Positions 26,301 through 38,378 of a DNA stretch of 64,000 nt are shown here, piece by piece. Position 1 is the stretch's first letter. Every line of letters starts with the position of its first letter. The DNA comes from Fasciolopsis buskii (taxonomy: Eukaryota > Platyhelminthes > Trematoda > Plagiorchiida > Fasciolidae). The stretch lies in the NCBI GenBank assembly GCA_008360955.1, contig LUCM01006553.1:124001-188000 (forward strand). Direction: 5' to 3'. Below the pieces are notes generated by a model, which saw only the letters and a list, made by a program, of their open reading frames with translations, ran no database searches and was not told where the DNA came from. A program made the position numbers and the translations under genes.

Positions 26301-28530
26301 GGGCGGAGTGCAGAGAGATACGTATAGACGATTTATTCTAGTCAACTAATGAAACTGGTTATCGTCGTTCTGAAACATGATTTAGGAGCGACACGAAAAA
26401 ATACGGACGACAGATCTTCGAAGACTTTTTGACGGATAGGGACCCTAATTAATGGCTGGATTGCATCGAACATTTTATTCTTCACGTGTACCATCTAGCT
26501 GTGGAGTTTGATTGGTAAGAATTGAGCCACAATGACCTCGGATCACACGGGGTACATTAACAAGGGAATCCTAGCACAAAGAATTTTGCGTCCTGGAATT
26601 CGTCTGAACTTTAAAAGGAAGAATATTTCAGGGACTTCAACCAGTCTGCCGAAAATATTCCGTTATTCTAAAGGCACGGTTTTCCTTTGCGCACTTCCAT
26701 CTTCTCCAACAGCTTTCTACAGTCCCAACGGGAGTATGGTTCCAAATGGTAGCGCATGGCAATGAGTACTTCTGTTTTGTTCTGACTGTACAAATTCGTT
26801 TGTCATCTTTACTGCAAATATTCGATTAATGATCAATTCCACGGTGTCCAGCTCTATATATTTCCAAAAGTAACTCATTTCAACATATTCTCATCGAATT
26901 TATTTTAAAATTAGTAACTCTTCCCTTCACCAATTGTCGATGTCCAGTCATCAAGTGAACATGATTAATTCATTCCTAAATAATTTTAGAGGAATTTTAG
27001 AGCTAGATACTATAACTCCGCTAATTTCCAGATTAGCATTCAATCATCACTTCCGGTTGCCACTTTCTTCAGGTTCAAGGAGTGATAGTAATATTTTGTA
27101 ATTATCTAAAGGCCAATAATAAGAGGCCATTTCAAACAAGTGTCTAATAAACCTGGGTCATTCTATCTTCAGCACATACAAGCCCGTTCAGGAACACTGC
27201 AATTGAATTACATGATTGGTTTTGAAAAATAGAGCAGAGCTTATCTAGGCACTTTTTACGGCTCGTTGGTCGTAACTTTGGAGCTTGTGAGAGATCTGGC
27301 AACAAAGGGAATTGTGGTGAAGGTGTGCATGCATGTTCCGAACACTGAGTGTGACAATCGAAGAGTGAATGTCTCATTACCTTTTGTAATGAGATCATGA
27401 TCATCGAAACGCCATACTCAGGTCTCAGTGCCTCATGCAGGCTAAAGTTCTATTTGTAATTACGACTAGACAAGTTTCCATGATGAAACCAAGGCATAAA
27501 ATCGATTGTTTGTGCGTTATAATCCAACCTCAAATACTTGAGTAGTTGAATTAGCTTACCAACTACCTAACTCTAGAAAGAACTTACATTTCGGTACTTG
27601 GAATTAAGAAAAATTTGTTAATTCATCGAACGGCCCGACCCAGTTCATTGGAAAAAATCGGCTGAACAAAATGTTCGAAAGTTTCATAACTATTAACTGT
27701 CATCATGGCAGCTGTGACCAGTTGAAACGGTTTGCAATTGTCTGAAATGATAACCATCAACGCTGAACCATGTATCCTCGAGTGAGAAAAAAAATATATA
27801 TAGAAGGTATCTGCAAGCAACCGATCGTCACCCGGTAGTGCCCGATATCTCGTTGATCCCGCTCCGTCTAATCTGGTCCATCATAAACGACTGACATTAG
27901 CAGTAGCACCCTTTCCTGGTATTGTTGTCGTTGTCAGTGTACCTCCCAGTTCATCTTACAAAATCCTATATCCGTTTAGTTTGTGCTTGCACTTATTTCA
28001 GCCCGTGTAATTTTGGCGCACTGTCAACCGTCAGTCTTTGGGCCAAATACCTGACAAATGTAGCCGTGTGGACCGACCGTCTGACTCCCCGAAAAAGTCA
28101 ACTCAGTGATCAGAACGCATCTCGTCTGGAGAGAGGAAGCAAGCTTTGAATGCACTTGGTCGATCACGTCCTGAAATAACTTTGGGAAACAAGAATATTC
28201 CCAGTTCAATTATTTAGGTAAACATGATTTTAAAGCCATACATCCAATTATGATAACAAGATAACATGACTTACCATATAATCCGCTAATTAGACATGCG
28301 TGGTCACGTGTACACGATCAATATAACACTGATTCACAGATCGTCTGACTGTGTGAAGGAGAGATAGGGAATTCCAATATGATTTATCGTATCGTATCAC
28401 CATCATGATCCTTTTGAACGACGCATCACATAGCACACATGGGATGTAAGTGACACCGTTATTAAGTGTGCGTGTGTGTGAGTGCGTTTTGGTATGGTAG
28501 CTGTCTGCGTGATGTTAGTCGATGGAAGTG
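20346..28530. other. Unassigned gene-free stretch
   Basis: More than 8 kb with no gene, RNA gene or mobile element that I can support. Several open frames of 110-128 codons occur on both strands (for example 20554-20931 minus, 21019-21405 plus and 24163-24528 minus). They overlap frames on the opposite strand or begin at non-ATG codons, and have no known motif. A short minus-strand segment at about 27690-27780 (read as VIISDNCKPFQLVT) faintly recalls the SDN box of LTR-element integrases, but its surroundings do not follow. Confidence 0.45.
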
Positions 28531-28535
28531 AAAAT

Positions 28536-28642
28536 GATACGACCGCGGATGATAATAATGATGGCGATGAGGATGGCGATGATGTGATGAAACGGGTGAT
28601 GTTGATGATGATGACGATGACGATGATGGTGATGATGATATG
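28536..28642. repeat. GAT-rich trinucleotide tract
   Basis: Imperfect GAT/GAC/GGT units. The complementary strand reads as a serine/histidine-rich open frame (part of a 218-codon minus-strand frame at 28462-29118), which is an artefact of the repeat rather than a gene. Confidence 0.85.
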
Positions 28643-30969
28643 ATGAGGTCAGCACGGGCACAGCCAACAGTACCGTCAGGGAAGCTGAACGCAAAACATC
28701 CGCGGGAAGCCCCTAGTTCCATGGGCGCGTGTTCACTCACACGCTCGAATGGACGTACCGACGCACTCCCCCAAGATCGTATGTATGCACCGTTTGGGCA
28801 CAGGCAAACATACACGCATGCGCCCACGCATACAGGCATATACAAGCTCCTATTTACACACTTTTCAGTGGGCTGACCGACGCACCCAAAGTACGTATGC
28901 GCACAAACACTCACGGCAGTACATGCATGTGGGATGAAATATGGACGGCGGACAGCAGGCGCAACAGCTAAGTAAAATTGGACGCGTTTAAATCCCGCTG
29001 ATAGTGTACCGTTTACAGCAGACTTCACACAACGCATGTATGGTTCAACTGCGTGCATGCTTGTCAGGGCACTTTTTCCCATTGACCGACCAGGGTCCGA
29101 ATCAAATGCCAAGATCACTTACCAATCAGTTACGTACTGATCAGTGTGCAACCTGATTGGTTGGTTCACCAACAAGTCGGAAAGATTTGGGCTGGGACAA
29201 GGAGCTTAACCAATCCTCTGACGTACACAAACCGATAAGCCGAGGTGAGCTGAAATTTGTTCACTGATAAGTGGTGACACGTGATCTGGTCAAACGCTCG
29301 ATAAATGGGCTGGTAGGCCTAGGGATTCGATTTTTTTAATCCATCAATTCCAGCCGGAAGGACTCAAAATAATCATAAAGTTTACGAAAGAATTTTTTTT
29401 CCTCCAAAAATCTTCAGCACTGGAAATATAGGGAGGAAGCATCGGAATGTAGGTAGGAAAAAAGGTGCAGATAGGCACGTTTCCGATGCTTCCATTAGCA
29501 GATGATTGCAGTCCCACTTACATGAGAAAGTGAAGAAAGCCTTATATATGCAAGAAGCGGAAAATCCATTCACATTTTCATTGTCCTACAGTTCGAGTCT
29601 TTAGTCGCGAGCACAGGACTAACGTGGTCACTGCTATGGACCACAAATTAAGCAAACAAATAACCGCTGTTTCACAACCAATGTTCATCTAATATACAGT
29701 ACACAACCTAGATTCAGTATCTAAGCCAAGCTAATGTATCCCTATCAAAAGGACTAACGTGGTACTAAGGGCATTAGGTGTGTATGTTGTGGCATTTTTT
29801 CAGGTTAAGTTCGAACCAGTTATAGTATCAATTAAATGTCACGTTGGTATGTCTCGTCTTTACTACTACTAAACTTGAGTAGTCCCCACATGCGAATTAG
29901 CTACAGCGGTCACCACTCTGCAAATTTTTCGGCTAGCTCTTTTGAGTAACATTACACATACTGGTTATCCATTATATGCGTACTATGAGTAAAATTCTTA
30001 CATAGACTACGTTGCCATTGAGTAAAGGGAGCAGTAAACTGGAAGTAAGTTAGAATAAAGGCCAATCCTGTTACCAAAAGGAACTCGTTTTTTTTCTGGG
30101 GACAGACTGGATTTAGAAAACTTAATCACCATACACAGCAGCCAGTTTTGTTTATTAACTGCACACACGCCATAGGCGAACTGCTGCGCAATACCCCAGG
30201 ACTGTGGTGTGTTGGTTGGTTAGACAAGTCGCGCGTGTAGTTCAAAGAGTCTTCAGGGCTGTCTTACTCAAACCCTATTAACACTGAAGGGTTACTATCA
30301 TAGTGACAATGTGCCCTGACATGATGAGACGCCTGGCAGGCATCCATGACCCAACTAGCTATTCAGGATGGCTTATCTCAAACGAAAGATCCAGTCATGT
30401 CTGGCAGACCAATGGATAGAGGCCCGACTAAACAGTCTCTTGGTCCGCCAGGATGAAGTTGATTTGAGCTGGGAACCCAATCAGAAAAGTGAGTGGAGGA
30501 ACAATTAATCCAAGTCGATGGGCTTCCATTCAGCCACTGCCCGCTGTCTCGCTGATAGCTTCTCGTTAGAATTAAAGGCTTTGGTTGATGACCCTTATCG
30601 TCCTCCTGATTAGCTGGTCGACTTCCTGGCAGTATTCGTCCGAAACCCTTAATGAATAGTGCAAACAGTGAATTCCATATTGCATCAGTCGTAGCAAACC
30701 ATAGCCCGGACCGCGCTGCCCACTGTATCGAGCAGGGTGGGTATTGATGAGAATGTGCCTCCGCAGAGTACCCATGGTTAGTTAACCCCCTTACTGCCGT
30801 GTGAATGAAAATTTGAAGGTTCTCAAAGAAAAACATCTTTTGCCCTGTGAGCACACTCAAAGTAGCCGTAGCCCGAATATTTCTAGCATCTTTTCTACAA
30901 CGGACTTTCCTAATCCACGTTTTTCCGATGTAGAGAAAGAGCAAAACGTCGCGAAAAATTGCAGATCGG
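28643..30969. other. Unassigned sequence upstream of the RTE copy
   Basis: The right part (about 30130-30969) lies directly upstream of the endonuclease-like part of the RTE copy and may hold its 5' region. I could not align it to a known domain. A minus-strand frame of 188 codons (30378-30944) ends just before the endonuclease and overlaps the start of the plus-strand frame. It has no motif I know and is probably a by-product of the element's composition. Confidence 0.4.
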
Positions 30970-31024
30970 TGGATTTATTTGATGGTGGCATCAGTGGAAG
31001 AGGAAGAAATATCTTAAGTGCATT

Positions 31025-31530
31025 ACTGGAACCTAAAACTTCTGTGCGTGTCGGTAGATGTCGATTGAATCATTGTTGTTTGTTCGTCGTATCTGAGCGT
31101 CCACCCACTGACTGCTGCTACCCTGAAGCCAAAGTCGAACTCCACCGGGAGTTTTCCCGATCACTCCGAAGTTTTTATTCATTGGACTTTGCAGTCGTTC
31201 ATGATGAATTCAACGCCCAACTCTCCTTCCTAGGCAGACTGGACGGAACACCGGAGGATTCTTTGCTTCCCAAGCCGATCGGACCGACAACGGTGGTCAT
31301 CTCATCCAAGTTTGTCCTGACCAGAAACTGTTTCTGACAAAAAGTGACATCGGGTCACCTGGCGCCTGCATTCACTTTTACAGCTTTGGACTCAGATTGA
31401 TCACACTGCTATCGGTCACCGGTGACCTGGATCACCCGAGAATTGTCGATCATTCTGGTCCACACTTGTGGCCCTTGCTAGTCTTTGTTTTAGCCTGGCC
31501 TTTAATCACACCAACATACAATGAGATACC
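31025..31530 (+). pseudogene. RTE endonuclease domain (exonuclease-endonuclease-phosphatase fold), decayed
   Basis: The frame 30801-31337 carries a clear endonuclease block: RLNHCCLFVVSERPPTDCC at about residues 88-106 matches the family's 'LFVVSAYAPTDC' stretch, followed by EVKDEFY-like AKVELHREFSRSLRSF. AVVHDEFNAQL at about residues 131-141 (31191-31223) corresponds to the 'VVAGDFNAQ' active-site segment, in which the aspartate of DFN is replaced by glutamate here. After about 31240 the match moves to another frame (DRTDNGGHLIQVCPDQKLFL at about 31283-31340), the usual 'RTDNGDRLLQVCSDHRLFL' block. This enzyme would nick target DNA to prime reverse transcription. The frameshift and the altered catalytic residue indicate loss of function. 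Confidence 0.8.
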
Positions 31531-31649
31531 TTAATCCGTGAGACGTCAACTGACCAAGAGCTTGAGAAATGACAACGTATGATGGTGGATAGAAAAATGT
31601 AGGGAAGTTGTAAAGGTTGCGACTGTCGGCCATATTCTCGACCCTTAAC

Positions 31650-33075
31650 CTTTGCAGGCCAGGTGATCAATTGGTTCGACGGCTCGCTTAATTACTCTAA
31701 GGACCGTCAGCTGGTGAGTTAGGCAGAAGACCATAAGGGGAAGTTTAGTTGTTCTACACCCATAGTGGGCCTTCTAATTAAGCCTGCAGATAAACCAATG
31801 CAAGTGAATACCAGTCTCCCATACTAACTAAAAGTAATCGGGAAGATAGTTTTCCGCAAATGCATAAACCAACTGCACTGTCTCCGTCTTTCTTCAAGAA
31901 CAGTGGCTATGTGTTAACGTCGGGGTTAACAAAACTCGGGATCACTCCGGGCAACGGAAACAGTTCCTGAAGGGTGGTGTGAATGGGTGATTGTAACGGT
32001 TTATAAAATATATGACATTGTGAAAACCGCAGGGAAGTTAATTTGGTAATTATTGGATCCAAACTTTTAGTGGACGTTGTTCTCCAATGATTCTCTGGTA
32101 AGCGGGAAAGTTGTACGCATGAAAACTAAGCTGATCTCTCTCCCAGTCGGGGTTGTACTGACTAAATGTTTGCCTTGTGCCACATCTTCAAGCATCGATG
32201 TACGTTAGATAGATCTGCAATTTATGTCTTCCTTAATCTGATGACAACTCCCGACTAAACTGATCGTGCAACATTTTAGAGCTCCTGCTCATTGACCAGT
32301 GTCCCGTAGGACTTCGTTCCACTAATTTAATCCCTGTATTCCAAAAGCCGAGACTGATTTCTTGATTACGGCAATCTTTCACCTGAGTTCACTACGAGAA
32401 GTGGTGTTTGTCAAAGTTGTCCGCTTCCACTTATCTTATTCAACTTTGTCCTGTAAATGGCTATGAAGATCGATGCATCCACATGTCAGAGTAGTGGCAC
32501 TGATATTTGCTTAGACAGGCATCTGTTTGACTCAGAACATGCGGCCCATGTTTTTCTATTGAATGAACGCCCCAGTGAGTTGTAAATTTTTCTCGGTCGT
32601 CTGAACAACAGTGTAGATAGGTATGGGATACTTATTTTACCTCTGAAGTGTAAAATGCTATTGGAGGACTGGATTGGTTCAAAGCCCGACTCCACTAGGT
32701 GAGATGAACAAATTTAGTCACTTGGGTAGTTGAATATCAACTGGTGGTCTTATTTCGAAAGAAGTGTTCCCATACTTACAGAAGATTGTGTTTGCTTTCG
32801 CCAATTCGAAACATCCGTAGGGTCGCAGCAGCATCCGGTTATTAATCAAAGGTCAAGTAGACAAGCGGGGCTGGTAGCTCTCCAAGGCTCTTCCGCTGAT
32901 GGCGGAAGATACGCGGAGACTTCTGGTGTTTGAACACCGTACCGGGTTCTAGTGTTCGCTCTTTAGAACAGGCAACGAATCAGAATGGGTTTATGTGATC
33001 GTAACATGTTTTCCGCATCCCCACAGAACAGCTGCCTCGTTGCACGCTGTTCTTCGGGGCAGGTGATGGTTGAAA
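31650..33075 (+). pseudogene. RTE reverse transcriptase with thumb and C-terminus, decayed
   Basis: Several family blocks follow each other across frames. There is an AEDHKGKFSCSTPIVGL block at about 31725-31780, RATETVPEGWCEWV at 31948-31989 (family 'WATETVPEGWCESVIVPVYKKG'), SGVCQSCPLPLILFNFVL at 32400-32453 (family 'SGVRQGCPLSPFLFNFVID'), and the catalytic YADD region read as H-A-A-H at 32538-32549. The block around KCKMLLEDWIGSKPDST at about 32648-32698 is close to intact, then the EDTRRLLVFEHR block lies at about 32899-32935 and PTEQLPR near 33020-33040. Both metal-binding aspartates are gone, and stops and frameshifts are frequent, so the enzyme cannot be made. Confidence 0.85.
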
Positions 33076-33117
33076 TGTCAAAATAAACTTATTAACTCAG
33101 TGTACGCCTTCTAACCT

Positions 33118-33169
<52 letters not shown>

Positions 33170-33190
33170 ATATATACAATATATATAAAC
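33118..33190. repeat. TA microsatellite at the LINE 3' end
   Basis: A run of about 23 TA units, then ACAATATATATACAATATATATA. It abuts the RTE tail at 33113 and therefore probably arose from, or serves as, the element's 3' terminal repeat, which in RTE elements is a short tandem repeat instead of poly(A). Confidence 0.8.
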
Positions 33191-33919
33191 CGTTGTTAAA
33201 ACTCCGAAACCCTCATCTTAGGGGTCTTGTGGTGTACGGAATGCCAAGAGTTATCATTTAAGAGGTTGGTTGCGTAACGTTGTCGTTAAGCCAAATGCAA
33301 AATCCCATTTTGGTTTCTCATTCTTCTCTGCCTTTCTGCGTTATCCGTAATAGTAAATACCTGAAATCATTCGCAAGGGCCGTCGATCATCAGTGATGTG
33401 TCAGCTGTACCGATGACTAACTTACCCTTACGATAGGGTTTGCGAAAATTTTTCGCATCTCGTTCATCTTCTGCTTAATGACCTATCGTAGTACCTCACC
33501 CGTGTTTCTACGAAGCCTACTTTTCTTTCTACGTCCTTCCAAGGTAATATCTGAAGAGTAAATCTCAATTAGGCGTCTCAGCAACCTTTCGTGAATAGCC
33601 ACGTGACTCCTCTCACGGATTTTCCATTCCATACTGTGTTGAGGTGGTGAATCTGCAGTGGTTTTGTGATTCCAGATCTTTTGGCGTCAATGGAAGGGAA
33701 AAACAGAGATAGCATTTTCGCAAGAGTGCAATTCCGAGCTATGCATAGCCCATACCTGCGCTTACGCGATTCCATCTGGTCCAGACTCGCTTCCTTCACC
33801 GCAAACCGACCTCAGTGATTACTTTTTATGTCTATCAGCCACCCAGTTTGCCAAAATACACCATGAAAGATCAGCATTACCTTTTCTTAAGAGTCGTTTT
33901 ATTCAACGTTTTACCTTGT
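33191..33919. other. Unassigned sequence
   Basis: Nothing recognised between the TA tract and the next SINE. Confidence 0.45.
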
Positions 33920-34072
33920 TTATTGTATATTTATTGTTGCATACATTTTCAGGAAAGGAACCCCGGTCAACGGAGGGCTGCCAAGTACTGCAGTTGACCG
34001 ACAGCGGGAGGATTCGAACCCGTGACCAATACGCTTCAAATTCACGACCTTATCTGCCTGACCATCGATAAA
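33920..34072 (-). repeat. tRNA-derived SINE, copy C
   Basis: The best-preserved head of the family. On the minus strand it shows an A-box region (TGGTCAGGCAGATAAGG, about 34065-34049), a B box GGGTTCGAATCCTCC (about 34022-34008), the body CTGTCGGTCAACTGCAG, TTGGCAGCCCTCCGTTGACC, and a tail CTTTCCTGAAAATGTATGC. The B box matches the Pol III consensus GGTTCGANTCC. Two boxes of good quality make this the copy most likely to have been transcribed. Confidence 0.85.
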
Positions 34073-35281
34073 CGTCAGGCGTAACCATAGTTCACATTCG
34101 ATTAGAAACGATGGGCTTTGCTCGCAGACGGTTACCTTAATTGCATCACACTGCGCAGGATGAGTGTACGAGTAAATGCCAAAGTCGGCTTTTGTGCGAT
34201 GAGTCATGCAGCCGTGACGAAAGCAGATGTCCGGATAACAGGTTTGGCTGATAAACGTCTTGGGCAGCAGATGCATGACTCATAGACGAGGGGACTGATC
34301 GAGTGCAAGCCGGACAGAAAGATCGGAATTAGCCATTCGCCCTAGTTCACGGACAAGGTGAAGGTGGTCTAATTTTTGTGATCGATTACAGGGGTGAGCG
34401 GGGCCACCGCTCAAAATGAATGCTAAAGAGACCCTGAGGGGTCGACAGCCAGGAGGCAATCGGCCAATGAGCTTCAACCTGAAAGCACCCATGCAAATCG
34501 TCTATGAACATAGACGAGGGCCACGTTGATCAGTCAGAAGCTGGTTCATCGCCCCTGCCAGATTTAGTGGGACAGGATTCGAACGCGAATCGAGACGACT
34601 GATCGAGGTCGCTGGATTTAACGATCACGATATTCTGACTACGAAACGCACTTACTCATTGCACGTGATCCAAAACTCGGAGGTTTAGCAATATCGTCTT
34701 TTAATGACTTAACATTTATTGCCTTAAAATGTACACAGAAAAATTAAATTCATTGCGGAATTTTAACGTCCGTGTGTTTTGTCTAGTCTTCGACCGGCAA
34801 GTCATCGATTACATCATGATCACGTTTCCATGGCAGAAGTCAGGTGAATTTTCCGGGCAATTTTCAGTATCCACTTTTGTTATCCATGCCTTTCGGAAAA
34901 GCATTCACATGGACTTCAAAATATCCACCAGTCCAAACGCACCGGGTAAAACACATCGCTTGTAAAATCTTATATCCATCTATCTTCTAGTTCGGCTCGT
35001 GGATTTACTTTCGAATACAATCCGTGCTGTTATCAAGCAGCATTCTTCGGAAAACGCGTTTGAAAGTCCAGATTAGTTCGCACACTGGAAGACTAACGTA
35101 CAACAAGGAGTCAGGGATACTGTACAAAAAAGACAAAGAAACATACTTGAGAATTCCCGATTGAGACATTAGAAAACACGGTAGCAAACAAGGTTGTTTT
35201 CGATGCTTCACAACTGGCTAAATACAGCAGGTTTTATGAGTATTGGGATAAGGTGATTGAAAATTAATAGTAATAGCAACG
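34073..35281. other. Unassigned sequence with one tRNA-like fragment
   Basis: Apart from a tRNA-like fragment at about 34565-34650, nothing is recognised. The right part immediately precedes the PLE fragment and could hide its reverse transcriptase, but no RT block could be aligned. Confidence 0.4.
34565..34650 (-). repeat. tRNA-like SINE head of another family (weak)
   Basis: On the minus strand GCGTTCGAATCCTGTCCCAC gives a perfect B box, with an A-box-like TAGTCAGAATATCGTGATC about 45 bases upstream. The sequence after the B box (TAAATCTGGCAGGGGCGATG) differs from the main SINE family. Confidence 0.35.
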
Positions 35282-35920
35282 TTTCTGCAGAACAGTTATC
35301 CTGAGTATTTCTTCGATAAAGGTATGAAAATCGACAGAAATAAACCCAGTCTTTAAACAGTTAAGAAGAAAGCCGTATGCCTATCCGTACCTTTTAGAGG
35401 AGACGCTGTGGAAGATATGTTAAGTAGGCGGCTTCAAGTGATAACCAGGAATACATACTTCTCTGTTGAACTACGTATTTTACTCACATCTCGACCAGTC
35501 ACCCTTTTGCAGACGAAAGACAAGCTGTCCATGGATTTAAGCTCTTACTGGGTGTACCAATTCACTTGCACCTGTGGAACAAGCCATGTGGGTCGAACCA
35601 CGAGAAGGTTGTCAGAACGCACAAAGGAACACCATCCCAGCTGACTGAACAAAAGAGCGATAAAGAATAGGCAAATGGAAATCACCATACACCTAATAGA
35701 ATTGGATAATCAACTCAGCACAAGTGGCGCTTTCCGTCCCGTCTACGTCGTTAGAAGAAGACTAACGGAGAATGTTAAAAGTGAAATCCTGTCCACGCCC
35801 AAAGCGATCATGATCCACCTGAATAATTCCCCTCTGTCGGCCCAGAAACAACCCGTAAGACCTTTCAGTCCACCCTGGTCATCGGCGCCCGGTAGGATTA
35901 GACAATCAATGACCCAGTGA
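35282..35920 (+). mobile_element. Penelope-like element fragment with GIY-YIG endonuclease domain
   Basis: One frame runs 213 codons with only two stops (TAA at 35354 and TGA at 35642). It begins FLQNSYPEYFFDKGM (the end of the PLE reverse transcriptase linker), continues KKAVCLSVPFRGD (family 'PFKGD' block), then the GIY-YIG nuclease region: W-V-Y at about 35549-35557 in place of G-I-Y, the cysteine pair CTCG just after it, H-V-G at 35585-35593 in place of Y-I-G, then RTTRRLSER and EHH. The TGA falls exactly where relatives have tryptophan (EHHPS-stop-L). Beyond it the frame continues through AFRPVYVVRRR (family 'AFSVIYRV') to the natural end at 35920. PLEs use this nuclease to cut target DNA before reverse transcription. 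Only the C-terminal part is present, so this is a 5'-truncated relic, less decayed than the LINEs nearby. Confidence 0.85.
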
Positions 35921-38229
35921 AACCGATACAATAATTATCAACACACACTACCTATCACGAGGACGATTACACAGTAATCATGTCCATACATTCCGACCAC
36001 CAATTATTTGCTATTACTATTCATTTTCGATCATTTTATCCCAATACACATAAAAGGTACTGTATCTAGCCCGTTGGGAAACTCCGAAAACAGGCCTGTT
36101 TGCCACCGTGTTTTCTAAAGAAACATATGCATACAATAAGCCTAGATTTGCTCCAAAGATCCTTCAGCTAATCGAATTACCCATGCAATATCAGGACTAA
36201 GAAGGTTGCAAGTGTCAGACATCTTAATCGAACCCATGAAGAAGCGTGGGTTGAGATGGTTTCTGATGACACCTGGAAGTAGTTTTTCACCAAAGGCAGC
36301 ATTACGAAACATACCAGTCAGTTTGCATTTTGTTATTTTCTTTTCAGTTTCCCAGGCACTACAGCATTCTAGGGTCCGATCGGGGAAGGCTCAATGATAC
36401 AGTGCCATGCCATCGGCTTTGACAGTAGTAGAATCAGGGTATTATGGTTTCCTGAATTGCCAGTTCCTTCAAAAATCAAACAATTTTATCTTTTGTCCAT
36501 CCCTGTCAATCATCAGAAAACCTGATGATGAATTCAAAGGCTCAAGACAAATTCGTTAACTTTACACGATTGCAGTCTGAGGCTCTCATTTTGCCAGTTG
36601 AAATGAGAGCAAAGCTCACCACATTCTGGCAGGTTGCACACCCAGTCGCGAGAACTCCGTTGAGCTCTTTCTTGTATGTGGACATAATATAGACCGCATA
36701 AAACCTGCGCTTCAGTCAGAAAGTTACCGAACGAAAGGCACTAACTAATACAAATGAATAAACTGAGGGAAAATGCATAGACATGGACGGCAACCTAGAA
36801 AAAAGAGGTTTTGGCCACTGAGGTTTTGTCGAAATTCCTCCCTCACCTTTCCACTCTGGACAAAAACGGAGCTACGACAAACGTTTACCGGGGAGATGGT
36901 AACCTTAAAACTGGGGAATTTGCTCTCAAAAGGGTATATAAACTTTGATCAGTGAAACAAAACTGGCAAAACACTGTTCCATGCTCGGAACAATGACAGT
37001 CCATTTAGCGTCACTGTGTCTTAGTCTATGAAGTTGGCATTTTCGATGTCATCATGAATACCAAGTTAGCACGTATTGTTTCACATCCCAACCCCCGATG
37101 ATTTGGGTTGACATAGCTGACGAAGCTTTGTCGGGTCACAGTAAGGAAAAAGTCCATTAAGAACGATAATCATGAATACCACACGCCCATTCTGGGAAAA
37201 TAAGTTGCGTAATGTACGTTTGAGGTGTAGTAAAACAACACCAGGTCATAGCTCTTGTTAAGGAAAACTAGCAAATCAGTGATCTACATGACGGGAAAAA
37301 ACAGGGGCCAAACAAACATTGGTCATTGAAAAATTAATCCAACTTTGAAAAGTGTTCAATATAAGCGGGATTCGAATCTAAGCATGGATACAATCCACAC
37401 GTTCCCACCTCACGCTACATTCCAGACCGAACGGTATTCGACCATTTCACCCAAGAATGAGTGGTTACTCACCCTAATTGTGTAACCAAGTAGAATCCAC
37501 CGCAGTGAACTTTTTACGATTGTCTGACTCATTCGTTTGTAATGTTTAATTCTTCCAACGCCGATTCGTGAACTATAGCTGGAAAGGTAGTCTTTCAGCC
37601 ACAGAATCTTGAATCTGTGATAAGAGTACGCCTCCAGTTTTTAAATAAGTAGAGGTCAGGAAGCGGTGTCGGGTGCAGACGGATAATCGAAGGAGGCGCA
37701 ATGATGGAATTTCACAGAACTAAGAAAGGAATTGGTGGTTTGAGTATAAACTGACCCTAGTGAAGCGGTGGAGAACTGTGAAACATAGGTGACTAAGGGT
37801 TGCTCCTGGCCCAGTCTGAGTTCTTAGAAAGGTCAAAAGAACTGATAAAGTGCAATGAAAATTGGTTCAACTTTTCCAGGTTTCTACCTCATTCAATTGC
37901 ACACGGTAGTGGAAGATTAGGTGTTTATTCTTTTTAATAGTTTTGTGAACTTTTCGGTTGCACACCCTAGTCGGATTGATGGAGGTTGCCTGGGTCTACA
38001 TAGTCCTTGTTTTGCTGATTTTTTCCAAGTCCAAAGACTTCAGATGGTCTTTTTCTGAAAATAATAAAAGGTGGCTGCATGTACACTTAACTGCAGATCT
38101 ATTCGGAAACGGACAAACGCTGTGCTACGAAGGAACTATTTTATCACACAAGTTCCAAAAAGTACACTGGTGGACACTAACGTTGCAAACGATCGGGGTT
38201 TCATTCTCTTCCTATTTTTTTATCTGTTT
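35921..38229. other. Unassigned gene-free stretch
   Basis: No gene recognised. The only sub-feature is a tRNA-like fragment at about 37372-37445 on the minus strand (see separate entry). Confidence 0.45.
37372..37445 (-). repeat. tRNA-like fragment (weak)
   Basis: Minus strand: AGATTCGAATCCCGC fits the B box and GTAGCGTGAGGTGGGAACG lies at A-box distance. No cloverleaf and no match to the main SINE body. Confidence 0.3.
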
Positions 38230-38378
38230 CTTCTTACTATTGAGACGGCAACATACATCGGTTTCGGGAAGTGCGTCCCGATCTGCCGAGGGTTGTCCAG
38301 TGCAGTTGTTCGGTAACGGGTGGTTTCGTGCCAGCGACCTTCAGTTTGAAACGCTTTGAGGTCGACCGCTTGACGACT
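38230..38378 (-). repeat. tRNA-derived SINE, copy D
   Basis: Minus strand: A-box region GTCGTCAAGCGGTCGACC, a strongly mutated B-box region (GGCACGAAACCACCC), the body CCGAACAACTGCACTGGAC, CAACCCTCGGCAG, and a tail CCCGAAACCGATGTATGTTG then CCGTCTCAATAGTAAG. The tail follows the family tail of copies B and E. It overlaps short chance open frames on the plus strand. Confidence 0.7.

Larger units (their letters stand above)
30970..33190 (+). mobile_element. RTE-type LINE, endonuclease plus reverse transcriptase, dead copy
   Basis: The longest retroelement of the window. In order on the plus strand it shows an AP-type endonuclease (about 31025-31530), a reverse transcriptase (about 31650-32700), the RTE thumb and C-terminal region (about 32700-33075), a short 3' tail ending GTACGCCTTCT at 33113, and a TA microsatellite to about 33190. 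This order, the short single-polyprotein design and the microsatellite tail are typical of the RTE clade, which inserts by nicking the target and reverse transcribing in place. The reading frame changes many times, with numerous stops, so the copy is a fossil. The tail is shared with the orphan tail at 9.2 kb. The true 5' end is not clear and could lie as far left as about 30130. Confidence 0.85.

Noticed and set aside
27623..27820. Minus-strand frame with an SDN box like that of BEL/Pao or other LTR integrases
   Set aside because: Only about 14 residues resemble the motif. Neither the upstream HHCC zinc finger nor the downstream catalytic glutamate region could be found, so chance is as likely.
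28462..29118. 218-codon minus-strand ORF, the longest frame of the window
   Set aside because: Its length comes from the GAT-rich tract and low-complexity CA-rich sequence; the product is a serine/histidine run.
30378..30944. 188-codon minus-strand ORF
   Set aside because: Lies antisense against the upstream part of the RTE copy and has no motif; treated as a shadow of the element.
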